From Bacilli bacterium (GTDB lineage Bacteria > Bacillota_I > Bacilli_A > RF39 > UBA660), in the NCBI GenBank assembly GCA_017627015.1, contig JAGAHP010000002.1, positions 1 through 20,154 of the forward strand: DNA of 20,154 bases, written 5' to 3'. Every line of letters begins with the position of its first letter. Within the stretch, counting starts at the first letter, position 1. Position numbers and translations under genes: made by a program. This document shows, in pieces, positions 7,042 through 14,357 of the stretch. The notes under the pieces were generated by a model, which was given only the letters and a program-made list of their open reading frames with translations, had not been told where the DNA came from and did not search any database.

Positions 7042-7437
7042 ATGATTAAAAAAGCTGGTACTATACTTTTAGATAAAGATAATAAGAAAATAGCTTTAGT
7101 TTACAGAAAAAAACATGATAATATTTCGTTTCCAAAAGGTCATCTAGAGGAGAATGAAACATTTGAAGAATGTGCAATAAGAGAAACTTTAGAAGAAACA
7201 GGAAGAATATGTGAAATTATAAAACCTATTTATTTAAATAAATATATGTCAAAAGAAGGAGAAGTAGAAAATCATATGTTTCTTGCAATAGATAAAGGTT
7301 TATTTGATACTAATATAGATGAAGAATTATTATGGATTTCTATTGATAAAGTTAAAGACTATTTAAAATATGATGAGTTAAAAATTATGTGGAGTGAAAT
7401 ATATTCTGATATAGAAAATGAACTTAAGACTAAATAG
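7042..7437 (+). CDS. Nudix hydrolase
   Basis: 131 residues with a complete Nudix box from G33 to I56 (G33, E39, R47-E48, E51-E52, G54), so the metal-binding and catalytic positions are intact. Nudix enzymes hydrolyse nucleoside diphosphates linked to another moiety. The short single domain and the SFPKGHLEE lead-in resemble diadenosine-polyphosphate/8-oxo-dGTP type members, but substrate cannot be assigned. The start has GGTGAT nine bases upstream, apparently at the very 5' end of the mRNA. The TAG stop is embedded in the terminator. It is a single-gene unit. Confidence 0.92.
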   Translation: MIKKAGTILLDKDNKKIALVYRKKHDNISFPKGHLEENETFEECAIRETLEETGRICEIIKPIYLNKYMSKEGEVENHMFLAIDKGLFDTNIDEELLWISIDKVKDYLKYDELKIMWSEIYSDIENELKTK

Positions 7438-7447
7438 TCTTTTTTTT
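7426..7447 (+). terminator. Intrinsic terminator overlapping the Nudix stop codon
   Basis: Stem AAGACT/AGTCTT with loop AAAT, followed by eight T. The TAG stop (7435-7437) spans the loop and the start of the 3' arm. Confidence 0.8.
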
Positions 7448-7458
7448 ATTTTCTTTCA

Positions 7459-7464
7459 TATACT
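7459..7464 (+). promoter_or_regulatory. -10 box for the PBP gene
   Basis: TATACT, then six bases, then GGTGAAG at 7471 (expected +1), then ATG at 7481. The TG extension is absent here, so confidence rests on the spacing shared with other promoters in the window. Confidence 0.5.
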
Positions 7465-7480
7465 TATATTGGTGAAGCTT

Positions 7481-9388
7481 ATGTTCTTTAAAGATATACA
7501 CTTTAGAATTAAGTTGTTTTTTATTATATTGGTAATAATGTTTTTAGTAATTATATTTAAAGTTTTTTATATTCAAGTTTTTAAGTATGACAAATTAAAA
7601 AAACTCGCAAGTGATTTGTGGAGTAGAAAATTACCTATAGAGGGAGATAGAGGTAATATATATGATAGGAATATGGATTTACTTGCGGGTAATTTGACTA
7701 CTACTTCATTAGTATTAATACCTAATCAAATAAAAGATAAAGAAAGAGCAGTTAAAGAATTATCAAAAATATTAGATGTATCTGAAGATGAGATGAAGAA
7801 GCATGTTTATAAAAAGACATCAATAGAAAGAGTCCATCCGGAAGGTAGAAAACTATCATTTGATATATCTGATAAAATAAGTTCATTAAATATAGATGGT
7901 GTATATTTAGTAAAAGAAGCAAAAAGAACATATCCTTATAACAATAATTTATCTCATGTACTTGGTTATGTAGGTATAGATAATCAGGGACTATCAGGCA
8001 TAGAATTAAAGTATAATAGTTTTTTAACAGGTAAAAGTGGATCAATTAAATATTTTTCTGATGCGAAAGGAAATAAACTGAATTTAAGTGAAATATATGA
8101 AGAACCAACTGATGGTATGAATCTAATGCTTACAATAAATAATGAAGTACAAAAATCAATAGAAAGAGAATTAAATAACGCAGTTAGTAAATATAATCCA
8201 GAACACGCTATCGCTATTGCTATGGATCCAAATTCTGGTGAAATATTAGGTATGAGTTCAAGACCTAATTTTGATCCAAATAATTATCAAAAATATAGTA
8301 CTGAAGAAATAAATAGAAATTTACCTATATGGATGAATTATGAACCTGGTTCAACTTTTAAGATTATTACAGTAAGTGCGACTGTAGAAGAAAAGACATT
8401 AGATTTATATAAAGATACTTTTTATGATGGAGGTTCTATTAGAGTAGAAGGAGCTAAAATAAAGTGCTGGAAAACTGGTGGACACGGTGCGGAAACTTTT
8501 TTACAAGTTGTAGAAAATTCTTGTAACCCAGGATTTGTTGTTATGGGTCAAAAACTTGGTAAAGAAAGATTATTTAAATATATTAGAAACTTTGGTTTTG
8601 GAGAAAAAACTGGTATAGATCTAAATGGAGAAGCTACAGGTATATTATTTCCTCTTGAAAAAGTAGGACCAGTTGAACTTGCTACTACTGCATTTGGACA
8701 AGGAGTATCAGTAACTCCTATTCAGCAGATAACAGCAGTTTCAGCGGCAATAAATGGAGGTAAATTATATAAACCCCATATTGTTAAAAGTATATTAGAA
8801 CCTGAAACAAATTCTGTCGTTAAGAATTATGATAAAGAGTTAGTAAGAAGAGTAATAAGTAATGATTCTAGTAAAGAAGTAAGAAAAGTATTAGAAAGTG
8901 TTGTTACTAATGGAACAGGTAGAAATGCATTTATAGATGGATATAGAGTAGGAGGTAAAACAGGTACTGCTCAAAAAGTAAAAGATGGTGCATATATGTC
9001 TGGTAATTATATAGTATCATTTATTGGATTTATGCCAGCTAATAATCCTAAAATAATAGTATATGTAGCATTAGATAATCCAAAAGGAGTAATTCAATAT
9101 GGTGGTACAGTAGCGGCTCCTATAGCAAGATCAATTCTTCTTGATTCAATAGATGCAATTGGCATTAAAAAACCAAAAGGTGCTAAAGAAAAGAATTATC
9201 AACCGTGGGATAAAAAATATGTAACTGTACCTAATTTAATAGGTAAAGATTACAATGAAGTTAGATTCTCTTTAGAAGGTTTTACCTTAGAGTATAGTGG
9301 TACTGGTAAAAAAATTATATATCAATCTCCTAAAGAAGGAGAAAGAGTTTTTGAAGGAAGTAAAATAAGAATACTATTGGGTGATTAA
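7481..9388 (+). CDS. ftsI: Class B penicillin-binding protein (FtsI/SpoVD-type transpeptidase) with PASTA domain
   Basis: 635 residues. An N-terminal transmembrane anchor (~9-30) is followed by the pedestal/dimerisation domain (RGNIYDRN motif near residue 55-62). The transpeptidase domain contains S291-T-F-K294 (acylated serine), S347-C-N (second motif, Cys variant) and K493-T-G-T. One PASTA domain sits at the C-terminus (VPNLIGK.., last ~60 residues). It crosslinks septal peptidoglycan in partnership with a SEDS glycosyltransferase, here FtsW two genes downstream. ATG 7481 was chosen for the GGTGAAG ten bases upstream; the frame is open back to 7418, but that region overlaps the Nudix gene and its terminator. 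Within the family it looks closest to the SpoVD/PBP2B PASTA group; whether it is divisional or sporulation-specific cannot be told, but the dcw context favours division. Confidence 0.92.
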   Translation: MFFKDIHFRIKLFFIILVIMFLVIIFKVFYIQVFKYDKLKKLASDLWSRKLPIEGDRGNIYDRNMDLLAGNLTTTSLVLIPNQIKDKERAVKELSKILDVSEDEMKKHVYKKTSIERVHPEGRKLSFDISDKISSLNIDGVYLVKEAKRTYPYNNNLSHVLGYVGIDNQGLSGIELKYNSFLTGKSGSIKYFSDAKGNKLNLSEIYEEPTDGMNLMLTINNEVQKSIERELNNAVSKYNPEHAIAIAMDPNSGEILGMSSRPNFDPNNYQKYSTEEINRNLPIWMNYEPGSTFKIITVSATVEEKTLDLYKDTFYDGGSIRVEGAKIKCWKTGGHGAETFLQVVENSCNPGFVVMGQKLGKERLFKYIRNFGFGEKTGIDLNGEATGILFPLEKVGPVELATTAFGQGVSVTPIQQITAVSAAINGGKLYKPHIVKSILEPETNSVVKNYDKELVRRVISNDSSKEVRKVLESVVTNGTGRNAFIDGYRVGGKTGTAQKVKDGAYMSGNYIVSFIGFMPANNPKIIVYVALDNPKGVIQYGGTVAAPIARSILLDSIDAIGIKKPKGAKEKNYQPWDKKYVTVPNLIGKDYNEVRFSLEGFTLEYSGTGKKIIYQSPKEGERVFEGSKIRILLGD

Positions 9389-9442
9389 ATTGTTAAAAAA
9401 TGTAAATTTTATTAATTTGTTAGGGAATAATGATATCCTTTA

Positions 9443-9451
9443 TGATATAAT
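9443..9451 (+). promoter_or_regulatory. Extended -10 promoter for mraY
   Basis: TGATATAAT in the 91-bp gap between the PBP and mraY genes, with an expected start near 9458 and a leader of about 22 nt. No terminator precedes it, so mraY may also be read through from the PBP promoter. Confidence 0.65.
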
Positions 9452-9479
9452 TAACTATGATGTAAGGGATGTGAACATT

Positions 9480-10472
9480 ATGTTATTATTAGCAAAATCA
9501 GTACTTGCAATATTTATAGGGTTTTTAGTCTCTATAGTGTTTGGAGCTATATTTGTTCCATTTATGAGAAGGAAGAAAGCAAGACAAGTTACAAGTAAAT
9601 ATGTAAAGGCTCACGAGGGTAAATCTGGAACACCTACTATGGGTGGAATGATATTCTTTATTTCAACGATTGTAACAATAATTGCAATGTTTTTAACTGG
9701 TAAAATGGTTATAACTATGAACCTATTTATTGTATTATTTGTATTCTTTGGATTTGGCTTAATAGGTTTTGTTGATGATTTTATGAAAGTTAAATATAAA
9801 TCTAATGAAAGAGGATTAAGTAGATTACAAAAGTTCTTAGCGCAAGTGGTTATATCTATTATTTTCTTTTATTTATATATTAAATCAGGAGCAGATACAA
9901 GTATTGAAATAGCTGCTTTAAATATACATATTAGTTTAGGATTTTTATATGGATTCTTTATATTATTTATGTTAGTTGGAACAAGTAATGCAGTTAATTT
10001 AACTGATGGATTAGATGGACTTGCTGGTGGATTATCTCTTATTTGTTTCTTAATATATGGTATGATAGCTTGGAATTCACCTTATTTAGCAGGTTCGGAT
10101 GATATCGCAGTATTCTGTTTTATATTAACAGGAGGATTACTAGGATTCTTAGTATTTAATGCGCATCCAGCAAAAATATTTATGGGTGATACAGGTTCAC
10201 TTGCACTAGGAGGAGCACTAGCTACAGTCGCAATACTTACACATAGAGAATTCTCTTTAGCAGTTATTGGTGGTGTATTTGTTATTGAAACATTATCTGT
10301 TATATTACAAATCGCATCTGTTAAAATAAGAGGAAAAAAATTATTTCCTATGACACCAATACATCATACATTTGAAAAACTAGGATGGACTGAACAAGAT
10401 ATAGTTAGATTATTCTATGTAGTAGGATTTATACTAGGCGCAGGAGCTATAGTATATACTGTATGGTTATAA
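9480..10472 (+). CDS. mraY: Phospho-N-acetylmuramoyl-pentapeptide-transferase MraY
   Basis: 330 residues, the usual length, with about ten transmembrane helices. It transfers phospho-MurNAc-pentapeptide to undecaprenyl phosphate to make lipid I. Family landmarks are GTPTMGG near residue 45, FVDDF (D99, D100), NLTDGLDGLAGG (N173, D176, D179), FMGDTGSLALGG, and the H295-H296 motif in PIHHTFE. ATG 9480 was selected because the family begins close to this point and an AAGGGATG site sits upstream. The open frame continues back to 9381, but that part is unlike MraY and contains the promoter. murD, which often follows mraY, is missing; ftsW comes next. Confidence 0.95.
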   Translation: MLLLAKSVLAIFIGFLVSIVFGAIFVPFMRRKKARQVTSKYVKAHEGKSGTPTMGGMIFFISTIVTIIAMFLTGKMVITMNLFIVLFVFFGFGLIGFVDDFMKVKYKSNERGLSRLQKFLAQVVISIIFFYLYIKSGADTSIEIAALNIHISLGFLYGFFILFMLVGTSNAVNLTDGLDGLAGGLSLICFLIYGMIAWNSPYLAGSDDIAVFCFILTGGLLGFLVFNAHPAKIFMGDTGSLALGGALATVAILTHREFSLAVIGGVFVIETLSVILQIASVKIRGKKLFPMTPIHHTFEKLGWTEQDIVRLFYVVGFILGAGAIVYTVWL

Positions 10473-10497
10473 GCAAATAGAAATATTTGCTTTTTTT
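10471..10497 (+). terminator. Intrinsic terminator with GAAA tetraloop
   Basis: A 9-bp perfect stem AAGCAAATA/TATTTGCTT closed by GAAA (a GNRA loop), starting in the mraY stop codon, then seven T. Confidence 0.92.
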
Positions 10498-10502
10498 ATG
10501 CA

Positions 10503-10508
10503 TAAAAT
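10503..10508 (+). promoter_or_regulatory. Probable -10 box for ftsW
   Basis: TAAAAT followed by exactly six bases and GGTGAT at 10515 (expected +1), with ATG at 10524. The hexamer is weaker than its siblings; the spacing is the main support. Confidence 0.45.
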
Positions 10509-10523
10509 TATATAGGTGATTAG

Positions 10524-11612
10524 ATGAAAAAATTTGATACTAAACTATTTATATCTGTTTTATTAATCTGTTTATTTGGTATTCTTATGATTTATTCTTC
10601 ATCATCTATATGGTCTAATTATAAATATAATGATTCATTTAGATATTTTAAACTTCAAAGTATGTTTTTTGTTATTGGTTTAATAACAATGATTGTTGTT
10701 TCTAAGATAGATTATCATTTATATTTAAAGAATAGTAATAGAATTCTATTAGTTTGTTTTATATTGCTTATTCTTGTATTATTCCCAGGTTTAGGTCAAG
10801 TTAGAAATGGATCTAGAAGTTGGTTTGGAATAGGTGGACTTGGTGTTCAACCATCTGAATTTATGAAATTATCTTTAATAATTTTTACTAGTAAATATTT
10901 AGTTAATAATTTAAAAGAAATAAAAAATATAAAAAAAGGAGTATTTCCAATACTTTTAATTACTTTTTTTGCCTTTATATTAATCATGCTTGAACCCGAT
11001 TTAGGTAGCGGGGTAATATTACTTGTTAGTATTATAGGTCTATTATTTATATCAGGAGTTAATATGTCATTTTTTTTTAAAATAGGATTACTAGGATTAT
11101 TAGGTTTATCTGGATTAATAATTGCGGCGCCATATAGAGTAAAAAGAATTACAGCGTTTTTAAATCCATGGGCAGATCCATTAGGTACAGGATTTCAATC
11201 TATTCAGTCTATGTATGCGATTGGTCCAGGTGGTCTATTTGGTATGGGTTTATATAAAAGTATTCAAAAACATTTTTATCTTCCAGAACCACAAACTGAT
11301 TTTATTTTTTCAATTATATCAGAAGAGTTTGGGATACTTGGAATAATAATAGTATCAAGTCTTTTTGTTTATATAATATATAGAATAGTTAAAATATCTT
11401 TATCTTGTAATGAGTTATTTCCAAAATTTTTGTCTTTTGGAATAGCATTTCAATTATCTTTTCAGATAATATTAAATCTTGGAGTAGTTACTTCTCTTTT
11501 TCCGGTAACTGGTGTTACTTTACCATTTCTTTCTTATGGTGGATCAAGTTTAATAATTACAATGATATCTATAGGTATAGTTTTAAATATAAGTAGAAAT
11601 AATTTACAATAA
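10524..11612 (+). CDS. ftsW: SEDS peptidoglycan glycosyltransferase FtsW
   Basis: 362 residues with about ten transmembrane helices. It polymerises lipid II at the septum together with the class B PBP. SEDS landmarks are all present: GSRSWF with GVQPSEFMK, EPDLGSG (essential Asp region), PEPQTDFIF...EEFG and the C-terminal PFLSYGGSS. Its position in the dcw cluster supports FtsW (or the closely related SpoVE) over RodA, though motif content alone cannot exclude RodA. The start has AGGTGAT directly upstream. A terminator precedes it and none follows before the deacetylase gene, so the two may be partly co-transcribed. Confidence 0.92.
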   Translation: MKKFDTKLFISVLLICLFGILMIYSSSSIWSNYKYNDSFRYFKLQSMFFVIGLITMIVVSKIDYHLYLKNSNRILLVCFILLILVLFPGLGQVRNGSRSWFGIGGLGVQPSEFMKLSLIIFTSKYLVNNLKEIKNIKKGVFPILLITFFAFILIMLEPDLGSGVILLVSIIGLLFISGVNMSFFFKIGLLGLLGLSGLIIAAPYRVKRITAFLNPWADPLGTGFQSIQSMYAIGPGGLFGMGLYKSIQKHFYLPEPQTDFIFSIISEEFGILGIIIVSSLFVYIIYRIVKISLSCNELFPKFLSFGIAFQLSFQIILNLGVVTSLFPVTGVTLPFLSYGGSSLIITMISIGIVLNISRNNLQ

Positions 11613-11622
11613 AAATTATTAG

Positions 11623-11631
11623 TGTTATAAT
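11623..11631 (+). promoter_or_regulatory. Extended -10 promoter for the deacetylase gene
   Basis: TGTTATAAT in the 44-bp gap after ftsW, with an expected start near 11638 and a leader of about 19 nt that carries GGATAGGGAAG. Confidence 0.65.
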
Positions 11632-11656
11632 TCAGTTAAAGGATAGGGAAGTATTT

Positions 11657-12757
11657 ATGAAAAGAAGAAAGAAATTTAAAGTTAAGAATTTATTACTTGC
11701 TATATTAACAGTTTTTTTAATTATTTTTTGTATTTTTATGCTTTTTAAAATATTTAGTACACTGATGAATAAAAACTCTAAAAAAGAAGTAAAAATAGTT
11801 AAAAAAGAAGAAAAAAAGAAATCAAAAGTAGGTAATGCACCAGAGATAAAATTATATGGTATTTCAGACATGAAAATGGTTAAAAATGGTGTGTATGAAG
11901 AATATGGTGCAGAGGCAACAGATAAAGAAGATGGAGATATTTCTAAGAATATAAAAATAAATAACAAGATAAAGAATGATACTCCTGGTGACTATGAAGT
12001 TGTATATTCAGTTAAAGACAAGGATGGCAATGAAACAAAAATATCTAGAAAAGTAAAAGTGTTTGAAGTAAAAGATAAAGATACTGATGGTATATCTGTA
12101 TTTATGTATCATTATTTTTATGATGATGCGAACGGTGAAACAGGAGAAAATTCTAACTTTTTAGCAAAATCTCTATTTGAAGGACAATTAAAATATTTAT
12201 CAGAAAATGATTATTATATTCCTACTTTTAAGGAGTTAAGTTTGTATTTGGATGGTAAACTAGATTTACCTGAAAAAAGTGCGATATTAACATTAGATGA
12301 TGGTGCAGAATCAAATTATAGAATTGCATATCCATTAGCAGTTCAATATAAAATACCACTAGTTTGGTTTGTAGTTACATCATGGACAGATGTATCTGGG
12401 GATGTTCAAAAAGGAATGTATAACTCAGGATATACTAGATTCCATTCACATACTGATAATATGCATGAAGGTGGATGCGGAGAACAACATGGAGGAAGAA
12501 TTCTTTGTGTAGATCATAATCAAGGTGTTCAAGATTTGAAAACATCATCTGAAAAATTAGGTAATTCAGATGCACTTGCATATCCTTGTGGTGATACTAA
12601 TGAACATGCACAAGCTATTGTAAAGGAAGCTGGTATTACACTTGCATTCACAACAGAGTTTGGGCAAGTACACGTAGGTGATAATAAACTAGCTTTAAAA
12701 AGAGTTAGAATTAATGATGGAATTGGACTAGACACTTTTATTTCACAATTAAAATAA
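11657..12757 (+). CDS. Membrane-anchored Ig-like (DUF5011) / NodB polysaccharide deacetylase
   Basis: 366 residues. A basic N-terminus and one transmembrane helix (~12-33) anchor it outside the cell. After a Lys/Glu-rich linker, a DUF5011-type Ig-like domain (~62-135: ATDKEDGDISKNI.., GDYEVVYSVKDKDGN) precedes a NodB deacetylase domain (~145-366). Catalytic features: TLDDG in place of the usual TFDDG (D214 base, D215 metal), a His-rich FHSHTDNMH stretch (H263, H265, H270) for metal binding, AYPCGD (motif with Pro) and the L-x-R-V-R end. The His pair spacing is one residue longer than the canonical H-T-x-x-H, and two Cys lie in the following insertion. Likely removes acetyl groups from peptidoglycan or another wall glycan, which commonly confers lysozyme resistance. 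Its placement inside the dcw cluster is unusual. Confidence 0.88.
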   Translation: MKRRKKFKVKNLLLAILTVFLIIFCIFMLFKIFSTLMNKNSKKEVKIVKKEEKKKSKVGNAPEIKLYGISDMKMVKNGVYEEYGAEATDKEDGDISKNIKINNKIKNDTPGDYEVVYSVKDKDGNETKISRKVKVFEVKDKDTDGISVFMYHYFYDDANGETGENSNFLAKSLFEGQLKYLSENDYYIPTFKELSLYLDGKLDLPEKSAILTLDDGAESNYRIAYPLAVQYKIPLVWFVVTSWTDVSGDVQKGMYNSGYTRFHSHTDNMHEGGCGEQHGGRILCVDHNQGVQDLKTSSEKLGNSDALAYPCGDTNEHAQAIVKEAGITLAFTTEFGQVHVGDNKLALKRVRINDGIGLDTFISQLK

Positions 12758-12774
12758 TTAATTGTGATTTTTTT
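12743..12774 (+). terminator. Intrinsic terminator overlapping the deacetylase stop
   Basis: A 10-bp stem TCACAATTAA/TTAATTGTGA with loop AATAA, which contains most of the TAA stop, followed by seven T. Confidence 0.9.
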
Positions 12775-12781
12775 CTTTTTA

Positions 12782-12790
12782 TGATATATT
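12782..12790 (+). promoter_or_regulatory. Extended -10 promoter for the small membrane-protein gene
   Basis: TGATATATT just after a terminator, with an expected start at 12797 at the beginning of AGAAAGGGTG, giving a leader of about 16 nt. Confidence 0.6.
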
Positions 12791-12812
12791 TTAATTAGAA
12801 AGGGTGAATAAA

Positions 12813-13175
12813 ATGGCAGAAAAAGCAAAAGTAGAAAAGGTAGAAAAAACATTTACAGGATTAGATTTTGTTGGTGAAACAATACTAGTATATTTAATAC
12901 CAGTTTTAGGATTTATTTTTTCATTTATGGATGAAAAAAAGTATTCTAAAAGAGCTAAATTCTTATATAACCAAGCAGGAGCTGCTGGTATAATAGCATT
13001 TTGTTTATCACCACTTTGTGTAATACCTTTTATAGGTTTAGTTTTTGTAATGGTACAAACTGTATTATTTATTTTTGTAATTATTGCATTAATTAAAGGG
13101 TGTCAAGGTGAAGATTACAAGATTCCTGGAGTATATGATTTAGGTCAAATGATCTGGGGAAAGAAAAACAAATAA
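12813..13175 (+). CDS. Small multi-pass membrane protein, DUF4870/Tic20-like
   Basis: 120 residues. A charged N-terminus (~1-18) is followed by hydrophobic segments near 19-37, 52-70 and 73-97, and a C-terminal G-E-x-Y-x-I-P-G-V-Y motif. The pattern (helix, a KRAKFLYNQAGA loop, helices, then KG..GE.Y..P) resembles the DUF4870/Tic20-like family, whose function is not established. ATG 12813 was chosen over GTG 12804, since AAAGGGTG overlaps the GTG and lies six bases before the ATG. It has its own promoter and terminator, interrupting the cell-wall genes. A role in the envelope is only suggested by location. Confidence 0.75.
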   Translation: MAEKAKVEKVEKTFTGLDFVGETILVYLIPVLGFIFSFMDEKKYSKRAKFLYNQAGAAGIIAFCLSPLCVIPFIGLVFVMVQTVLFIFVIIALIKGCQGEDYKIPGVYDLGQMIWGKKNK

Positions 13176-13205
13176 AAAAAGAAGAAAAAATGTTCTTCTT
13201 TTTTT
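13174..13205 (+). terminator. Intrinsic terminator
   Basis: A 13-bp stem (seven A plus GAAGAA, pairing with TTCTTC plus seven T) with a 6-base loop. The flanking A-run and T-run would allow termination from either strand, but all neighbours are plus strand. Confidence 0.88.
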
Positions 13206-13212
13206 ATCACTA

Positions 13213-13221
13213 TGATATAAT
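13213..13221 (+). promoter_or_regulatory. Extended -10 promoter for murG-murB-divIB
   Basis: TGATATAAT, six bases, then GGTGAAG at 13228 (expected +1) and ATG at 13238. The next terminator is after divIB, so this drives a three-gene operon with a 10-nt leader. Confidence 0.72.
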
Positions 13222-13237
13222 TAAGTAGGTGAAGAAA

Positions 13238-14353
13238 ATGAAGGTAATTATTGCTGCTGCTGGAACTGGAGGACATATTAATCCAGGAATAGCAATTGCG
13301 GATTTAATAGAAAGAGAATATCCAAATTCTGATATAAGATTTATAGCTACTGGAAAAAAGTTAGAGGAAGATTTAATATCTAAAGCTGGATATAAATCAT
13401 ATGCTATACAAGCATATGGTTTTAGTAAGAAAATAAGCATAGATAATATTAAAAAAACTATTAAAACTATAAAAGGTTTTAAAGAAGCAAAAAAAATCTT
13501 AAAGGAATTTAAACCTGATATTGTAATAGGTACTGGTGGTTATATTTGTGGTGCGGTTATTTCTTCTGCACATAAATTAGGTATACCAACTTTATTACAT
13601 GAGAGTAATGCTTATCCAGGTTTAGCAATTAGATTATTAAGTAAAAAAGTAGATACTATTTTAGTTGGAATAGAAGACGCTAAAGATAATTTAAACAAAG
13701 CAAAAAGAGTAATATTTACTGGTACACCTACAAAAGTAAAACCAGTAGAACTAAAAGAAAAAGAAATAGATAAAATAAAAAAGCAAGAAAAAATAGATAG
13801 TAAATTACCACAAGTATTAATATTTGGAGGTAGTCAGGGTGCACAAAAAATAAATGAATGTGTAGTAGATATTCTTAAAAATAATATGAATAAGGACTAT
13901 CAAATATATTGGGCTACTGGTGGAGAACAATATGATATTATAAAAAAAGAATTAAAAGAAAATAAAATTGATATAGAAAAGGTAAATAATGCTATTATTA
14001 AACCTTACATATATAATATGAATGAAATAATGGGAGTTTCTGATCTTGTAGTAGCAAGAAGTGGAGCTTTAACATTAACTGAGTTATCTTTATTAGGTAA
14101 ACCAGCTATATTTATTCCATTACCTAGTTCAACAGCAAATAGACAAGAGGATAATGCAAGGGTTTTTGAAAAAAGAGGGGCAGCTAAAATTATTTTGAAT
14201 AGTGATGTTACTAGCGACAATTTAAATAAAACAATTGAAGAAATAGTAAAAGATAAAGTTTTACTAAAGAATATGTCTAAAGCATCAAAATCCTTAGCAG
14301 TTTATGATGTTGAGGAAAGAATATTAAAAGAAATTAGAAGGTTAGTAGGGTAA
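13238..14353 (+). CDS. murG: Undecaprenyldiphospho-muramoylpentapeptide beta-N-acetylglucosaminyltransferase MurG
   Basis: 371 residues, GT-B fold. It adds GlcNAc to lipid I to form lipid II on the inner membrane face. The N-terminal glycine loop reads AAAGTGGHINPG (family GGTGGH, with Ala for the first Gly). A second loop is FGGSQGAQKIN (~190), and the UDP-GlcNAc pocket is in the ARSGALTLTELSLLGKP and QEDNA region. Positive/hydrophobic patches for membrane contact are present in the N-domain. ATG 13238 was chosen because AGGTGAAG is ten bases upstream; GTG 13229 lies inside that site. It is the first gene of an operon with murB (4-bp gap) and divIB. Confidence 0.95.
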   Translation: MKVIIAAAGTGGHINPGIAIADLIEREYPNSDIRFIATGKKLEEDLISKAGYKSYAIQAYGFSKKISIDNIKKTIKTIKGFKEAKKILKEFKPDIVIGTGGYICGAVISSAHKLGIPTLLHESNAYPGLAIRLLSKKVDTILVGIEDAKDNLNKAKRVIFTGTPTKVKPVELKEKEIDKIKKQEKIDSKLPQVLIFGGSQGAQKINECVVDILKNNMNKDYQIYWATGGEQYDIIKKELKENKIDIEKVNNAIIKPYIYNMNEIMGVSDLVVARSGALTLTELSLLGKPAIFIPLPSSTANRQEDNARVFEKRGAAKIILNSDVTSDNLNKTIEEIVKDKVLLKNMSKASKSLAVYDVEERILKEIRRLVG

Positions 14354-14357
14354 TATT

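Noticed and set aside
1..7437. Recent mobile-element insertion carrying the accessory block
   Set aside because: No transposase, integrase, terminal inverted repeat or target-site duplication is visible, and base composition and codon choice look like the rest of the window.
9381..9479. Upstream GTG start giving mraY a 33-residue N-terminal extension
   Set aside because: The extension is unlike MraY, overlaps the PBP gene end and contains the TGATATAAT promoter. The start at 9480 matches the family length.
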